DNA of 64,000 nt. Source: Streptomyces sp. V3I8 (GTDB lineage: Bacteria; Actinomycetota; Actinomycetes; Streptomycetales; Streptomycetaceae). Below the pieces are notes generated by a model, which was given only the letters and a program-made list of their open reading frames with translations, had not been told where the DNA came from and made no database searches. Positions 41,861-49,617 of the stretch are shown here, in pieces. The translations under genes and the position numbers were made by a program. The DNA lies in NCBI RefSeq assembly GCF_030817535.1, contig NZ_JAUSZL010000003.1, positions 62,001 through 126,000 on the forward strand, in the 5' to 3' direction. The number at the start of each line of letters is the position of its first letter. Positions within the stretch are counted from its first letter, which is position 1.

Positions 41861-42150
41861 GAGGTCCTCCCCAGCGATGTGACGAGTCGGTCGACGGCGT
41901 CGCTGCGGCGGCTGCAGCCCGGGGGCACCTCCAGCGTGCCAGGCCGCCGGTAACCCCAAGTGGTGTACATGGCCGTCCGTGTGCTGCGCCCGCTGCGCTG
42001 GCCGCCCCCACGCGTGATCTCCTGGTGCACGTACTTGTCGACGTACCCTTCGACCTTGTCGCCGACCAAGACGGCGTAGGTGGCCTGGCAGCCCGACTTG
42101 TTCCGGGTCTCGACCTTCTTGAGGCGGTACGGCTTGGTGCTGACGGTCAC
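41857..42150 (-). CDS. Hypothetical basic protein, 97 aa
   Basis: MTVSTKPYRLKKVETRNKSG start, beta-rich N-terminal part, Arg-rich C-terminal part. GTG overlaps the stop of the 21-aa gene. No family recognised. Confidence 0.55.
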   Translation of the reverse strand: MTVSTKPYRLKKVETRNKSGCQATYAVLVGDKVEGYVDKYVHQEITRGGGQRSGRSTRTAMYTTWGYRRPGTLEVPPGCSRRSDAVDRLVTSLGRTS

Positions 42151-42212
42151 GAGGTCACCCCCGCCGTGCGCTCCAGCTTGCGCAGTCGGGTCTTGCTCTC
42201 GGTGGTGGTCAT
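42147..42212 (-). CDS. Tiny basic protein, 21 aa
   Basis: ATG at 42212 overlaps the stop of the RNase H-like gene, and its TGA overlaps the GTG of the next gene. Product MTTTESKTRLRKLERTAGVT plus Ser. AAAGGAAT precedes it. It may be a translational relay between its neighbours or a real micropeptide. Confidence 0.45.
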   Translation of the reverse strand: MTTTESKTRLRKLERTAGVTS

Positions 42213-42805
42213 GCCGAGATTCCTTTCGCTTTGATCAGAAGGTCGTCGAAGGTCAGCTCGCTCCAGACCTCGGGGGCCTCCCTCTCGTCCCGCAGGCGTC
42301 GATCGACGAGACTGTCCACCAGCTTCAGGGCCGGGGTAGAGCATCGGGGCAGCCAGTGCACGTGGACGTAGTCGACCTCGTCGCCCATGGCCTCGATGAG
42401 GTCGAAGAGCTGCGGGAGGGGAGTGAATCTGTCGGCACGCTTGAACGGGCGCAGGCCGAGCACGGAGTCCAGAAGGTGTTCCACGGCCTGGAAGTCGTTG
42501 AAGATCACGGGTCGGAGTTCGTCGTTGGATCTGGCCAGGACATGAGCGGTCAGGCACCCGAGCAGCTCGACCTGGGGCGAACTCCAGTGCTCGACCTCGA
42601 ACTGCAGTCGTCGCACGAGACCGTCCTCCTCCCCGGCGGGAAGTGTCGGCACGACAGCGACACTTGACCAGGCAAAACGCTCCCTTCCGTGCGCCCGGGA
42701 GTCGGTGTAGGCGTCGGATGCCCAGAACGTCATGTCACTGGTGAAGGAGGACGTGTCGACCGGGATAGGGCCCTTGTTGCGGGTGCCTTTGCGGCGTCGG
42801 GCCAT
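42209..42805 (-). CDS. RNase H-like protein
   Basis: 198 residues. The first strand has FWASDAYTDSRAHG, the following helix contains LQFEVEHWSSPQVELLGCL, then VIFNDFQAVEHLLDS and a C-terminal HVHWLPRCSTPALKLVDSLV. The order matches RNase HI: D-x(n)-D/S, E at the head of the first helix, D in strand four, and a late H/D region. It may remove RNA primers or act on other nucleic acids. ATG 42805 has GGAGG at a good distance; a TTG start at 42889 is less likely. First gene of a seven-gene minus-strand series. Confidence 0.55.
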   Translation of the reverse strand: MARRRKGTRNKGPIPVDTSSFTSDMTFWASDAYTDSRAHGRERFAWSSVAVVPTLPAGEEDGLVRRLQFEVEHWSSPQVELLGCLTAHVLARSNDELRPVIFNDFQAVEHLLDSVLGLRPFKRADRFTPLPQLFDLIEAMGDEVDYVHVHWLPRCSTPALKLVDSLVDRRLRDEREAPEVWSELTFDDLLIKAKGISA

Positions 42806-42903
42806 CAGGCGGCCTCCGGGGGTCTTGGCGGGATTTTTGAAAGTCACTGTAACGGAGGTTACCGAAGGTGTCGGCGTCTCGCTGCTCAACGCACCACCCT
42901 AGG

Positions 42904-42933
42904 TTGACGATACCGAAAACCTTGCGCTAGGTT
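42904..42933 (+). promoter_or_regulatory. Promoter TTGACG-18-TAGGTT with inverted repeats
   Basis: TTGACG (42904-42909), 18-bp spacer and TAGGTT (42928-42933) form a near-consensus promoter for the gene at 42965. The spacer and flank contain a GAAAACCT/AGGTTTC imperfect palindrome, and TACCGAA is repeated nearby, suggesting an operator. The -10 box equals that of the P2-P11 family, but the spacer palindrome is different. Confidence 0.75.
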
Positions 42934-42964
42934 TCAGGTACCTTAAACCGATCGAGGGGCCATC

Positions 42965-43342
42965 ATGGACGCGCCGACGCAGGCCAGCATCGAGATCCTC
43001 AAGTCCTTCACCCAGAGCGCGCAGGAGCACGCGGAGACCGCCAGCAACCGCACTCTCTCCGATGACACGCGGCGTGACGCCGCGCAGGCTGCAGACTCCA
43101 CCTGGCGCGGCATCATGACCGTCGCCCGCCATCTCGCCGAACTCTGCGAGCAGGAGGGCGCCGCCCTGGAGTCGCAGATCCTGGCACTGGACCCCGACGA
43201 CTTCAGCCGGGACGTGATGGAGCTGGACGCCCGCTCCAGGGTCTGGAGCGACCTCTCCCGCGAGATGGACGCCCTCGCCACGGCGGCCGTCGGCAAGTGC
43301 AAGAACGAAGAGCGGCTCGGCGCCGAGACTGCCGACCTCTGA
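42965..43342 (+). CDS. Hypothetical helical protein, 125 aa
   Basis: Helical throughout (ASIEILKSFTQSAQEHAETA, then a second long helix). Preceded by the strong TTGACG/TAGGTT promoter; the next gene follows after 37 bp, so they probably form one transcript with the RHH-like regulator. No family recognised. Confidence 0.65.
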   Translation: MDAPTQASIEILKSFTQSAQEHAETASNRTLSDDTRRDAAQAADSTWRGIMTVARHLAELCEQEGAALESQILALDPDDFSRDVMELDARSRVWSDLSREMDALATAAVGKCKNEERLGAETADL

Positions 43343-43379
43343 CCCTCAGCTCCCGAAGACGTCAGCCAAGGAGATCACC

Positions 43380-43889
43380 ATGAGCGAGACCGCCGAGCGC
43401 ACCAGGATCAACGTCATCGACCCCGGGAGCGGCAGCCTGCAGGGCTGGTTCGTCCTGGAGGCCGCGACCCGATACCTCGAACAGGCCGCGTACATCAACG
43501 GCTTCGACAAGCGGTCCGTCAACACCCTCTCCACGGACGCACACCAGACCCTCTACCGCACCAAGCGCGGCCGGTGGGTCCTGAGCTGCTGGACCGACTG
43601 GCAGAACGACATCCCCACGTACGAGTTCGTGGACGAGGACACAGCCAAGCGGTGGCTGATCCTCAACGACGAGGACGCTGCCGTCGAAGAGCACTTCGGC
43701 CCGATGGACGAGGAGAGCGGTCCGAACCTCGGCGGCCGTCCGGCGATCGGCCCGAAGATCCCCGGCTTCCCCGTGCCTCAGGCGCTCCTGGAGCGGGTGG
43801 ACGACTACGCGAAGGGCGAGGGCATCTCGCGCAACGAGGCCATGCGCCGCCTCATGGAGCGGGGCCTGGAGTCCCCGCCGGTCGCGTAG
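43380..43889 (+). CDS. Protein with C-terminal ribbon-helix-helix-like domain
   Basis: 169 residues. The C-terminal ~45 residues (FPVPQALLERVDDYAKGEG, then SRNEAMRRLMERGLE) match the CopG/Arc ribbon-helix-helix pattern: a short strand, then two helices. RHH dimers bind palindromic operators, so this is a candidate repressor for one of the palindrome families in the window. The N-terminal ~100 residues are a separate domain of unknown type. AAGGAG precedes the ATG. Confidence 0.65.
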   Translation: MSETAERTRINVIDPGSGSLQGWFVLEAATRYLEQAAYINGFDKRSVNTLSTDAHQTLYRTKRGRWVLSCWTDWQNDIPTYEFVDEDTAKRWLILNDEDAAVEEHFGPMDEESGPNLGGRPAIGPKIPGFPVPQALLERVDDYAKGEGISRNEAMRRLMERGLESPPVA

Positions 43890-43944
43890 CCTGAAGTCGC
43901 CCTCGGCGGCCTGCGGGCGCCAGCGTCGAGGGTGCGGTGAAACC

Positions 43945-44138
43945 GAGAGGCTCGTACGGCTGCAGTCCCGTTGGCGCGGGGGCCGTACGGGCCCCTTCAT
44001 GCTCCGTGGTGCGGTAGCCTCGAAGGGCCCCACCTTCTCCTGGTTTCGGGTGGCGGCTTGCTCCAACCGACAGTTGAAAGCGAGAGGCCTGTACGGCTGC
44101 AGTCCCTGTTGGTGCAGGGTGCCGTACGGGCCTCTCGC
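43945..44138 (+). repeat. Tandem pair of related long hairpins
   Basis: Unit 1 pairs GGCTCGTACGGC (43949-43960) with GCCGTACGGGCC (43982-43993). Unit 2 pairs GCGAGAGGCCTGTACGGC (44080-44097) with GCCGTACGGGCCTCTCGC (44121-44138). Both contain GTACGGCTGCAGTCCC and an inner CCCG/CCCTG hairpin, and similar flanks, so they are diverged ~130-bp duplicates. They look like tandem terminators or small-RNA 3' ends. Lies in the 773-bp stretch without genes (43890-44662). Confidence 0.65.
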
Positions 44139-44157
44139 CATGCTGTCCGGCGGGCAA

Positions 44158-44198
44158 CGCGAAGAGCCCCCACCTTGGTGGCCTGGGGGCTCTTCGCG
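44158..44198. terminator. Third hairpin, strong terminator
   Basis: CGCGAAGAGCCCCC (44158-44171) with GGGGGCTCTTCGCG (44185-44198), perfect 14-bp stem. The region 44200-44662 that follows has no gene; it contains an ATCTACCC/GGGTAGAT inverted repeat (44504-44527) in AT-rich DNA that may regulate the next gene. Confidence 0.75.
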
Positions 44199-44662
44199 TA
44201 CAACCCTGCTGGGCTGATGAGCCTTCACCGTACCAGTGCGGTGCGCCTCCCGGCGGCTTTTCGGCGGGGGACTGCGACTGCCTGGTGACCGTTTGCTGCA
44301 CGGGCGGTGAAGGAGCCTTCACAACATGGTGACCGCACCGACCGCAGAGAGTAGTGTTCTCACTCCTTAACGCAACGTCTAATAGGCGGCGCCGCACCCT
44401 CTCCTGCTCGAATATCAGTTCGATAAGGTGAACGGGAACCGCCATGGGGACCTGGAGCGTCAGCAGGGAGTGAGAAGCGGTGCATGACCTGCACTTTCTT
44501 TACATCTACCCTAACTATGGGGTAGATTTGTTTCGAACGCTGATTCCAACCTTCACGGTCGACGTACGGCACGCGCCTGGAACCCGCCACAGGGCGCATC
44601 GAACATTCACGCAACCGCAGCCGGTGCTGCCTTGTCGTGCGTCGGCACAGGAGAGGCAGGTT

Positions 44663-45121
44663 ATGAGTGGGGAGCAAGCTCCCGCAGGCCCGGCGCCCGC
44701 CACGGGCCCGCCGGATCCGGACGGGGGACCACGGCCGCGCATCCCGCCGCGCGGCTACGCCATTGCTGTCGCAACACTCGTCGTCGGACTGTTCGGAGGT
44801 TTCTCCATCGCCTCGGACTCCATCCCCCCGGCACGGCTGCCCTCCGTGGCCGACACCCTTCAGGGCGCCACGGCCGGAGCCACCATCCCAGGGGAAGGGT
44901 GGTCCTGGATCGGCAAGGACGCGGAACCGGGGTTGTACCGGTCGCTGGGGAATAGCGATCGTTGCCTCTGGACGCGGGCCACGGACGCCACCGGGGAGCC
45001 GGGCTCGGTCAAGGCCGTGAGTCGCTCGCGGGGGACCACCTACGTCCACCTCGACGACGGGGACTTCTTCCACGCCGACGGCTGCAACACCTGGCATCTG
45101 ATGGGTCAGGGGGAGATGTAG
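44663..45121 (+). CDS. Exported or membrane-anchored protein, 152 aa
   Basis: A cytoplasmic Pro-rich start, one transmembrane helix (residues ~33-51, YAIAVATLVVGLFGGFSIAS), and an external domain with paired cysteines (SDRCLWTRA and FHADGCNTWHLMG). Proteins of this plan are common in Streptomyces genomes; this one looks host-derived. ATG at 44663 has AGGAGAGGCAGG upstream; a longer frame from 44480 is low quality. Confidence 0.65.
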   Translation: MSGEQAPAGPAPATGPPDPDGGPRPRIPPRGYAIAVATLVVGLFGGFSIASDSIPPARLPSVADTLQGATAGATIPGEGWSWIGKDAEPGLYRSLGNSDRCLWTRATDATGEPGSVKAVSRSRGTTYVHLDDGDFFHADGCNTWHLMGQGEM

Positions 45122-45178
45122 AAGCCCGCCGAGTCGCTCTTGAGGAACGGGGCGACTTGGTCGACTCTTGGTACGGCG

Positions 45179-45211
45179 AAGGACCCCGACAGCTTGGATG
45201 TCGGGGTCCTT
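45179..45211. terminator. Bidirectional terminator
   Basis: AAGGACCCCGACA (45179-45191) with TGTCGGGGTCCTT (45199-45211), perfect 13-bp stem with U-rich end, between convergent genes. Confidence 0.88.
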
Positions 45212-45229
45212 CTGGTGCGCGGTGGTGCG

Positions 45230-45445
45230 TCAGGCGGTCAGGCCGCCCGTGAGGTCGTCACTGCTCTTGATGCTGCCGAGGAACGCGCCCCAGTTGCTGC
45301 CGGAGAACGTGAGGACCGGGCCCGCGCCGTGCTGCTTGGTGTCGCGGACGCCGACCGCCTCGGCCGTCGTGTCGATACCCTGCTCGACGCAGTTCTCACC
45401 GTCGCCGCTGTAGGTCGACTTGTGCCAGTTGGTGTAGGTGGTCAA
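45230..45445 (-). CDS. DUF397 small protein
   Basis: 71 residues with the DUF397 pattern: WHKSTYSGDGENCVE, VGVRDTKQHGAGPVLTFS and a final WGAFLGSIK. DUF397 proteins are the small partners of Xre-DUF5753 regulators in Streptomyces (whiJ/abaA-like loci). The gene overlaps the Xre-DUF5753 gene just upstream, the normal arrangement. Confidence 0.88.
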   Translation of the reverse strand: MTTYTNWHKSTYSGDGENCVEQGIDTTAEAVGVRDTKQHGAGPVLTFSGSNWGAFLGSIKSSDDLTGGLTA

Positions 45446-46509
45446 GGTGCTTCTTCCTCCACTGTGCGGGCGCTCACGCCGTTCGCGAGCGCATCATGCA
45501 AGTATCCGAGAGTCTTCTCTGGTGACCAAGCCCGGTCTTGCAAAAGTCTGAACCGGACTTGGTACAGCTCGATTTGTGCTGGGTCATCGATGAATGTTCC
45601 ATCACCGTGGCCCTCCCGAAACGCCATCATGTCGGAACCGAACGAGAACAGGTCGAACGATCCTCCCATGCCGTTGTGGGCGCCCACCTCGAAGGGGAGG
45701 ACCTGAATCCTGACCTCGTCGGTCAGGGCCAGGTTCACCAGGTGGACCAGCTGATTCTCCATCACCCGGGGGCCGCCCACTATCCGTCTCAGGGCCCCCT
45801 CGTCCATCACGGCGTGGATACGCGGCCTCCGGGGACGGGCGAGGAGCCCTTTGCGCTGCTCGCGGTGCCTGAGCGCGTCGCTCAAAGGGTAGTTGGGATC
45901 CACCTCGGCGGCCGGTTTGATGGCGCATTGAGAGTACTCGGTAGTCTGCAGCAGGCCGGGAACGACCTGCGCCGACCACGTGCGGATATCGTCGGCCATC
46001 GCTTCCGCTTCGGCGAAGTCCTGATGGCTGGGCCCCACGATCTTCCCCGATTCCGCCCAGGCGCTGCCCTCGCTGCTCTCCACCGAAAGCAGCTTCCAGC
46101 GGGCGACCTCCCGCTCCCACTCCTCTTTCTGCTGCCGGACCCACTCGTCGGCCTGCGCCGCAGCCTGTTCCTCGATGGTCTGCCGGACCGTCTGGATGGC
46201 TGTGCGCTGGTCGTCCGAGGCGTGCTGCTCGTCAAGGCCGCCGAGGCCGCCGTCGAACCGGGCCACTTTCTGCCGGATGAACTCCTGCCGTCTGGCGGTG
46301 AAGTCCGGTTCATAGAGCTTGATATACCCCCGCAGGGCGTTGCCCCGGGGCGGCGTGTGGCCGCTCTCGTTGCGGTAGACGGTCGACGCCGCCCTTCCCA
46401 GCTTCGCCGCCACATCGCTCGCCGACGTGAACCCTGCCGCCTCGCGCGCCCGCTTGAGCTTGCGGCCCAACAGGCTGCTCCTGATGGTGGGCCTGGTTCC
46501 GTACGCCAT
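45442..46509 (-). CDS. Xre HTH - DUF5753 regulator (WhiJ-like)
   Basis: 355 residues. N-terminal HTH (LGRKLKRAREAAGFTSASDV, then STVYRNESGHTPP), a long helical insert (residues ~85-170, Glu/Arg-rich), and a C-terminal DUF5753 region beginning near DDIRTWSAQVVPGLLQTTEY and containing the LARPRRPRIHAVMDEGALRR stretch. The insert makes it longer than the usual ~280-residue family member. It probably represses its own operon and neighbours until bound by the DUF397 partner. ATG 46509 follows GAGGGAGCGTC. Confidence 0.85.
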   Translation of the reverse strand: MAYGTRPTIRSSLLGRKLKRAREAAGFTSASDVAAKLGRAASTVYRNESGHTPPRGNALRGYIKLYEPDFTARRQEFIRQKVARFDGGLGGLDEQHASDDQRTAIQTVRQTIEEQAAAQADEWVRQQKEEWEREVARWKLLSVESSEGSAWAESGKIVGPSHQDFAEAEAMADDIRTWSAQVVPGLLQTTEYSQCAIKPAAEVDPNYPLSDALRHREQRKGLLARPRRPRIHAVMDEGALRRIVGGPRVMENQLVHLVNLALTDEVRIQVLPFEVGAHNGMGGSFDLFSFGSDMMAFREGHGDGTFIDDPAQIELYQVRFRLLQDRAWSPEKTLGYLHDALANGVSARTVEEEAP

Positions 46510-46585
46510 GACGCTCCCTCGTCCTCGACCGTGGTGACGCCGCCAGTGTCCACCTCCGACCCGGTCTCGCGCTAGCGTAACCAGA

Positions 46586-46597
46586 TGGGAATTCCCA
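46586..46597. promoter_or_regulatory. Operator-like palindrome between divergent regulators
   Basis: TGGGAATTCCCA, a perfect 12-bp palindrome, lies between the divergent Xre-DUF5753 and HATPase genes (gap 46510-46709). It is a natural candidate for the Xre-DUF5753 operator. Confidence 0.55.
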
Positions 46598-46709
46598 CCT
46601 ATGGGGACTTGCAGAATACGCGATCTTCCGGAACGGTAGGTACGCACCTGCTTACTCCAGGTCCATCGGCGTCAGCGGGGCCCAACTCGCCACTCATGCA
46701 CTGGGAGTT

Positions 46710-47219
46710 ATGCCCATGCACTCCCCGCACCACCAGTCCCCACCGCCACTGGGAGACCTACGATATCTGTCCTACCGGCAGGCTTATGTCGGGGTCCCGG
46801 AGAGTGTCCCCCTCGCGCGGGGGCATTTTGCCCGAGTGTCCAAGAACAGCGGACTCGACCCGGCCATCGCTGATATGGCGCTGCTGGTCCTGTCCGAGAT
46901 GGTGACCAACGTTGTCAGCCATCTGGGCTGCAGGTATCTCGTCAGCGTCTCCGTCGTCGGCATGTATCAGCGCCGGGTCCGGATCGAGGTCTACGACCCC
47001 GTCTCGGACCGCATCCCCGTCATGCCCCCCAAGGGCGGCATCGTGGACGGCGACGCCGACGGCGGCCGGGGGCTCGGCATCATCGTCATGCTCTCGGCCC
47101 ACTGCGGCGTCACGCCGGACGCCAACGGAAAAATCGTCTGGGCCGAACTGGACCTGACCGAGGCCGACGTCAGCGCCGCCCCGGCCCCCTGCGGAGGAGG
47201 CGCCCCTGTCTCTCGCTGA
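46710..47219 (+). CDS. RsbW-like HATPase domain protein
   Basis: 169 residues. The GHKL ATPase motifs are visible: N box ALLVLSEMVTNVVSHLG, G1 VEVYDPVSD-like strand (IEVYDPVSD), and G2 DGGRGLGIIVMLS. Such proteins are anti-sigma or regulatory kinases in Streptomyces and are usually found next to Xre-DUF5753 genes. Divergent to the WhiJ-like gene with a palindrome between. Start uncertain; ATG 46710 is used. Confidence 0.82.
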   Translation: MPMHSPHHQSPPPLGDLRYLSYRQAYVGVPESVPLARGHFARVSKNSGLDPAIADMALLVLSEMVTNVVSHLGCRYLVSVSVVGMYQRRVRIEVYDPVSDRIPVMPPKGGIVDGDADGGRGLGIIVMLSAHCGVTPDANGKIVWAELDLTEADVSAAPAPCGGGAPVSR

Positions 47220-47244
47220 GCACAGCCGAGGACCGACGAGCCCA

Positions 47245-47274
47245 TTGTCAGCGCACTGATGAGTGCGCTACGGT
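47245..47274 (+). promoter_or_regulatory. Palindromic promoter-operator P2
   Basis: TTGTCA (47245-47250), 18-bp GCGCACTGATGAGTGCGC, TACGGT (47269-47274). Drives 47423-48801. The ~145-nt leader (47280-47422) has no gene. Confidence 0.85.
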
Positions 47275-47422
47275 GGGCTCGTCGTCGTCAGGGGCTGCAC
47301 AAGGGCTCCCCGGCGGCGGCCCGTTCGGATAGCTTGTACCCGCCACGCGTCCACCCCGCCAATCCAGCGGACGCCAGCAGGAGACACCCGCCAGCCTCCC
47401 GCCACCACGTCAGGAGTCCCTC

Positions 47423-48502
47423 ATGGACCCCGTCGACCTTGAGCAGCTTCTCTACGAACTGCGCTCCGTCCACGCCGAGACCGTCACCATCCCGCCCGCC
47501 ATGCTCACCCCCGGCTGCGTCCTCGCCGGAGGATCGTGGGACCACCACGTCGTCACCGCCGCCATGCCGGTCGGCTCCGCCCGCTCCGCCATCACCCTGC
47601 GGCACCTGCACGGCGGCCACAACGCCGTACGTCACCACGAGGCCGACGACCACGTCACCATCTACCGCGCCCAGCTCCTGGCCCGCGAGGTCCCCCGCGT
47701 GCCGACCGTGCCGCGCTGCGAGGTCCCCAGGGCGCCGAAGGTCGGAGACCGGGTCTTCCAGCACTTCCACACGGTGGGACGCCTCGGCGAAGGCAGGTTC
47801 TACGAGTTCAACAGCTCCGGCCTGTGGCAGCAGGTCATCGACTCCGTCGAGAACGGCAAGCCCCGCACGACCGTGAAGACCTACCCGATGGGCATCCAGC
47901 ACATCGTCGGCAACCTCCGCGAGCCCGACCCGATGAGCTGGTACAGCTACCTCCCCGCCGACCACCGCCCCTTCCTCTACGTGGACGGCCGCCCGCTGCC
48001 CGCCCGCACCGTGACCGAGCTGATCGTCGGCGATGTGATCCGTCTCCCCGGCGGAGGCAGGCTCCAGATCACCGACGTCCGCCGCCGCTCCTCGGCCACC
48101 ACCATCACCGTGGCGCTGCTGAAGAAGTCGATCCACCCCATGCGCCACTTCATGTGGGACCGCTCCGAGGGCGCCACCGCCGAGCACCACGACTCGGGGC
48201 GCACCCGCAGCCTGTACCCCACCGAGCCGCGCGAGGACGAGTTGGCCACCGCGCTGGAGCTGCAGCCCGGGGACACCGCCATCACCGCCTGGAACCGCCC
48301 CTTCAGCGCCGTGGCGTACATCGAAGACGTCTTCGGCCAGCCGCTGCGGGCGACGATGCACGTCCACTCCACGACCACCGACGGCCGCGAGCAGCGCGCC
48401 GTCATTGGCCTGACGAAGTCGTACCTCATCCTGCGCCGCCGCCGCCCCGGCCGCCACGCCTACGCCCCGGCAACGGATCTCGCCGCCAGGGCCCACGGGT
48501 GA
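47423..48502 (+). CDS. Hypothetical protein under P2, 359 aa
   Basis: Begins MDPVDLEQLLYELRSVHAET. Mixed alpha/beta, with repeated short beta segments of the VGDRVFQHFHTVGR and VGDVIRLPGGGRLQITDV type that resemble SH3-like barrels. The next gene overlaps its stop (GTGA). No family recognised. Confidence 0.7.
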   Translation: MDPVDLEQLLYELRSVHAETVTIPPAMLTPGCVLAGGSWDHHVVTAAMPVGSARSAITLRHLHGGHNAVRHHEADDHVTIYRAQLLAREVPRVPTVPRCEVPRAPKVGDRVFQHFHTVGRLGEGRFYEFNSSGLWQQVIDSVENGKPRTTVKTYPMGIQHIVGNLREPDPMSWYSYLPADHRPFLYVDGRPLPARTVTELIVGDVIRLPGGGRLQITDVRRRSSATTITVALLKKSIHPMRHFMWDRSEGATAEHHDSGRTRSLYPTEPREDELATALELQPGDTAITAWNRPFSAVAYIEDVFGQPLRATMHVHSTTTDGREQRAVIGLTKSYLILRRRRPGRHAYAPATDLAARAHG

Positions 48503-48801
48503 ACGATGTCCGGGTGAAGTACGAGAGGGGCCGCCGCCTCCTCGGCGGCCCCTCCTCGCCCATCCACTTCGCCTACGTCCAGCCCGGCCTGTACGAGAGC
48601 GACAACCTCGGCGACCCGGAGGGCGAGCCCCTGCGCTACCACCTGCGCCGCCTGGGCCGCAACCACTTCGAGGGCATCGAGGAGACCGGCTGGTACGTCA
48701 CCGGCGGCGACCTGGTGCGCGAGTGGTGCGCCGTCGGCGTCGAGGACGCCGTCGAGGTCGCGAACCGGCACCTCATCCCCCTGCACTTGCCAACGCACTG
48801 A
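48499..48801 (+). CDS. Hypothetical protein, 100 aa
   Basis: GTG overlaps the previous stop. MNDVRVKYERGRRLLGGPSS start, aromatic-rich middle (IHFAYVQPGLYESDN) and a helical end. The P3 promoter begins inside its last codons. No family recognised. Confidence 0.65.
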   Translation: MNDVRVKYERGRRLLGGPSSPIHFAYVQPGLYESDNLGDPEGEPLRYHLRRLGRNHFEGIEETGWYVTGGDLVREWCAVGVEDAVEVANRHLIPLHLPTH

Positions 48802-48816
48802 TCAGTGCGCTAGGTT
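48787..48816 (+). promoter_or_regulatory. Palindromic promoter-operator P3
   Basis: TTGCCA (48787-48792), spacer ACGCACTGATCAGTGCGC, TAGGTT (48811-48816). Outer TTGCCAA...TTGGCAA arms extend the dyad to about 35 bp. Drives 48858-50610. Confidence 0.88.
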
Positions 48817-48857
48817 GGCAATGCCCGCCAGGAACCACCACGAGGAGCACCCCCGCC

Positions 48858-49325
48858 ATGGGCCCCAAGCACTACCCCACCCAGGAAGACATACTCTCCG
48901 CGCTCTCCGGCCAGGACCGCCCCTTCACCACCGGTGACATCACCTACGGGGTCGCCGTCCTGCACTTCGACTCCCCCGGCAGCGTCGAGGCCGCGCGGAA
49001 GCTCGTCAGCCCCTACGGCATCAACGCCGTCGTCAGCGAGATGGCCAACAGCGGCGCCCTCGTCGGCCGCCCCGGCCGCGACTGGCGGGGCCCGCGCCCC
49101 AAGCGCGCCGGGAACACCAAGCGCCGACTGAGCACCGTCTACTACGCGCTGCCCGCGACCGCCGCCGCCTGGGACGACAAGGGCCGCGCGGAGGACGCCG
49201 AGCGGCGCAACGCCCGCGCCCACGAGCGCGCCGTGGCCGCTGTCGTCGCTGCCCACCAGGACGAGTACAGCAAGCACTACCAGGCCGTCATCACCCAGCT
49301 CCTCGCCGAGGACGGCGGACGATGA
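48858..49325 (+). CDS. Hypothetical winged-helix-like protein, 155 aa
   Basis: MGPKHYPTQEDILSALSG start, then GDITYGVAVLHFDSPGS and NAVVSEMANSGALVGRPG, a plan like a winged helix with two segments. Shares DWRGPRP, a YY pair and the HQDEYSKHY ending with the product of the gene at 49586, so they are paralogues. Probably DNA-binding. Confidence 0.65.
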   Translation: MGPKHYPTQEDILSALSGQDRPFTTGDITYGVAVLHFDSPGSVEAARKLVSPYGINAVVSEMANSGALVGRPGRDWRGPRPKRAGNTKRRLSTVYYALPATAAAWDDKGRAEDAERRNARAHERAVAAVVAAHQDEYSKHYQAVITQLLAEDGGR

Positions 49326-49348
49326 CCCTCTACCGCGAGATCACGTGA
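49322..49348 (+). CDS. Eight-codon mini-cistron
   Basis: ATG 49322 overlaps the preceding TGA and the mini-ORF's TGA (49346-49348) overlaps the next GTG (49345). Product MTLYREIT. Probably a translation-coupling relay rather than a functional peptide. Confidence 0.35.
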   Translation: MTLYREIT

Positions 49349-49617
49349 GCGCCGAGGTCTGCGGGGCGCCCCACGAGGAGCGCCCTGGCGTCGCATGTGA
49401 CCGCGAGGCCCACCAGATGGCAGGCTTTCACCGCAACCGTGCGGCAGGGCTCGTCTGGGCGGCCGGAGCGCTGCCCGAGCCCCCGCCGACCGGCCGGGCC
49501 GCGCTGGCCTCCATGGCCGTCCGTACGAACCGCTCCGGACGCACCGGGGCGCCCGCCGACGCCGTTACCACCTGGAAGGACAGCCATGCCCCAGGCGCAC
49601 CACCGAGCCACCCGTGA
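49345..49617 (+). CDS. Hypothetical protein, 90 aa
   Basis: GTG start via the mini-cistron. CGAPHEERPGVACDRE and a His-rich stretch near the start suggest a small zinc-binding fold; the rest is Ala/Pro-rich. Its 3' end overlaps the next gene by 32 bases, which leaves some doubt about the C-terminal part. Confidence 0.5.
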   Translation: MSAEVCGAPHEERPGVACDREAHQMAGFHRNRAAGLVWAAGALPEPPPTGRAALASMAVRTNRSGRTGAPADAVTTWKDSHAPGAPPSHP

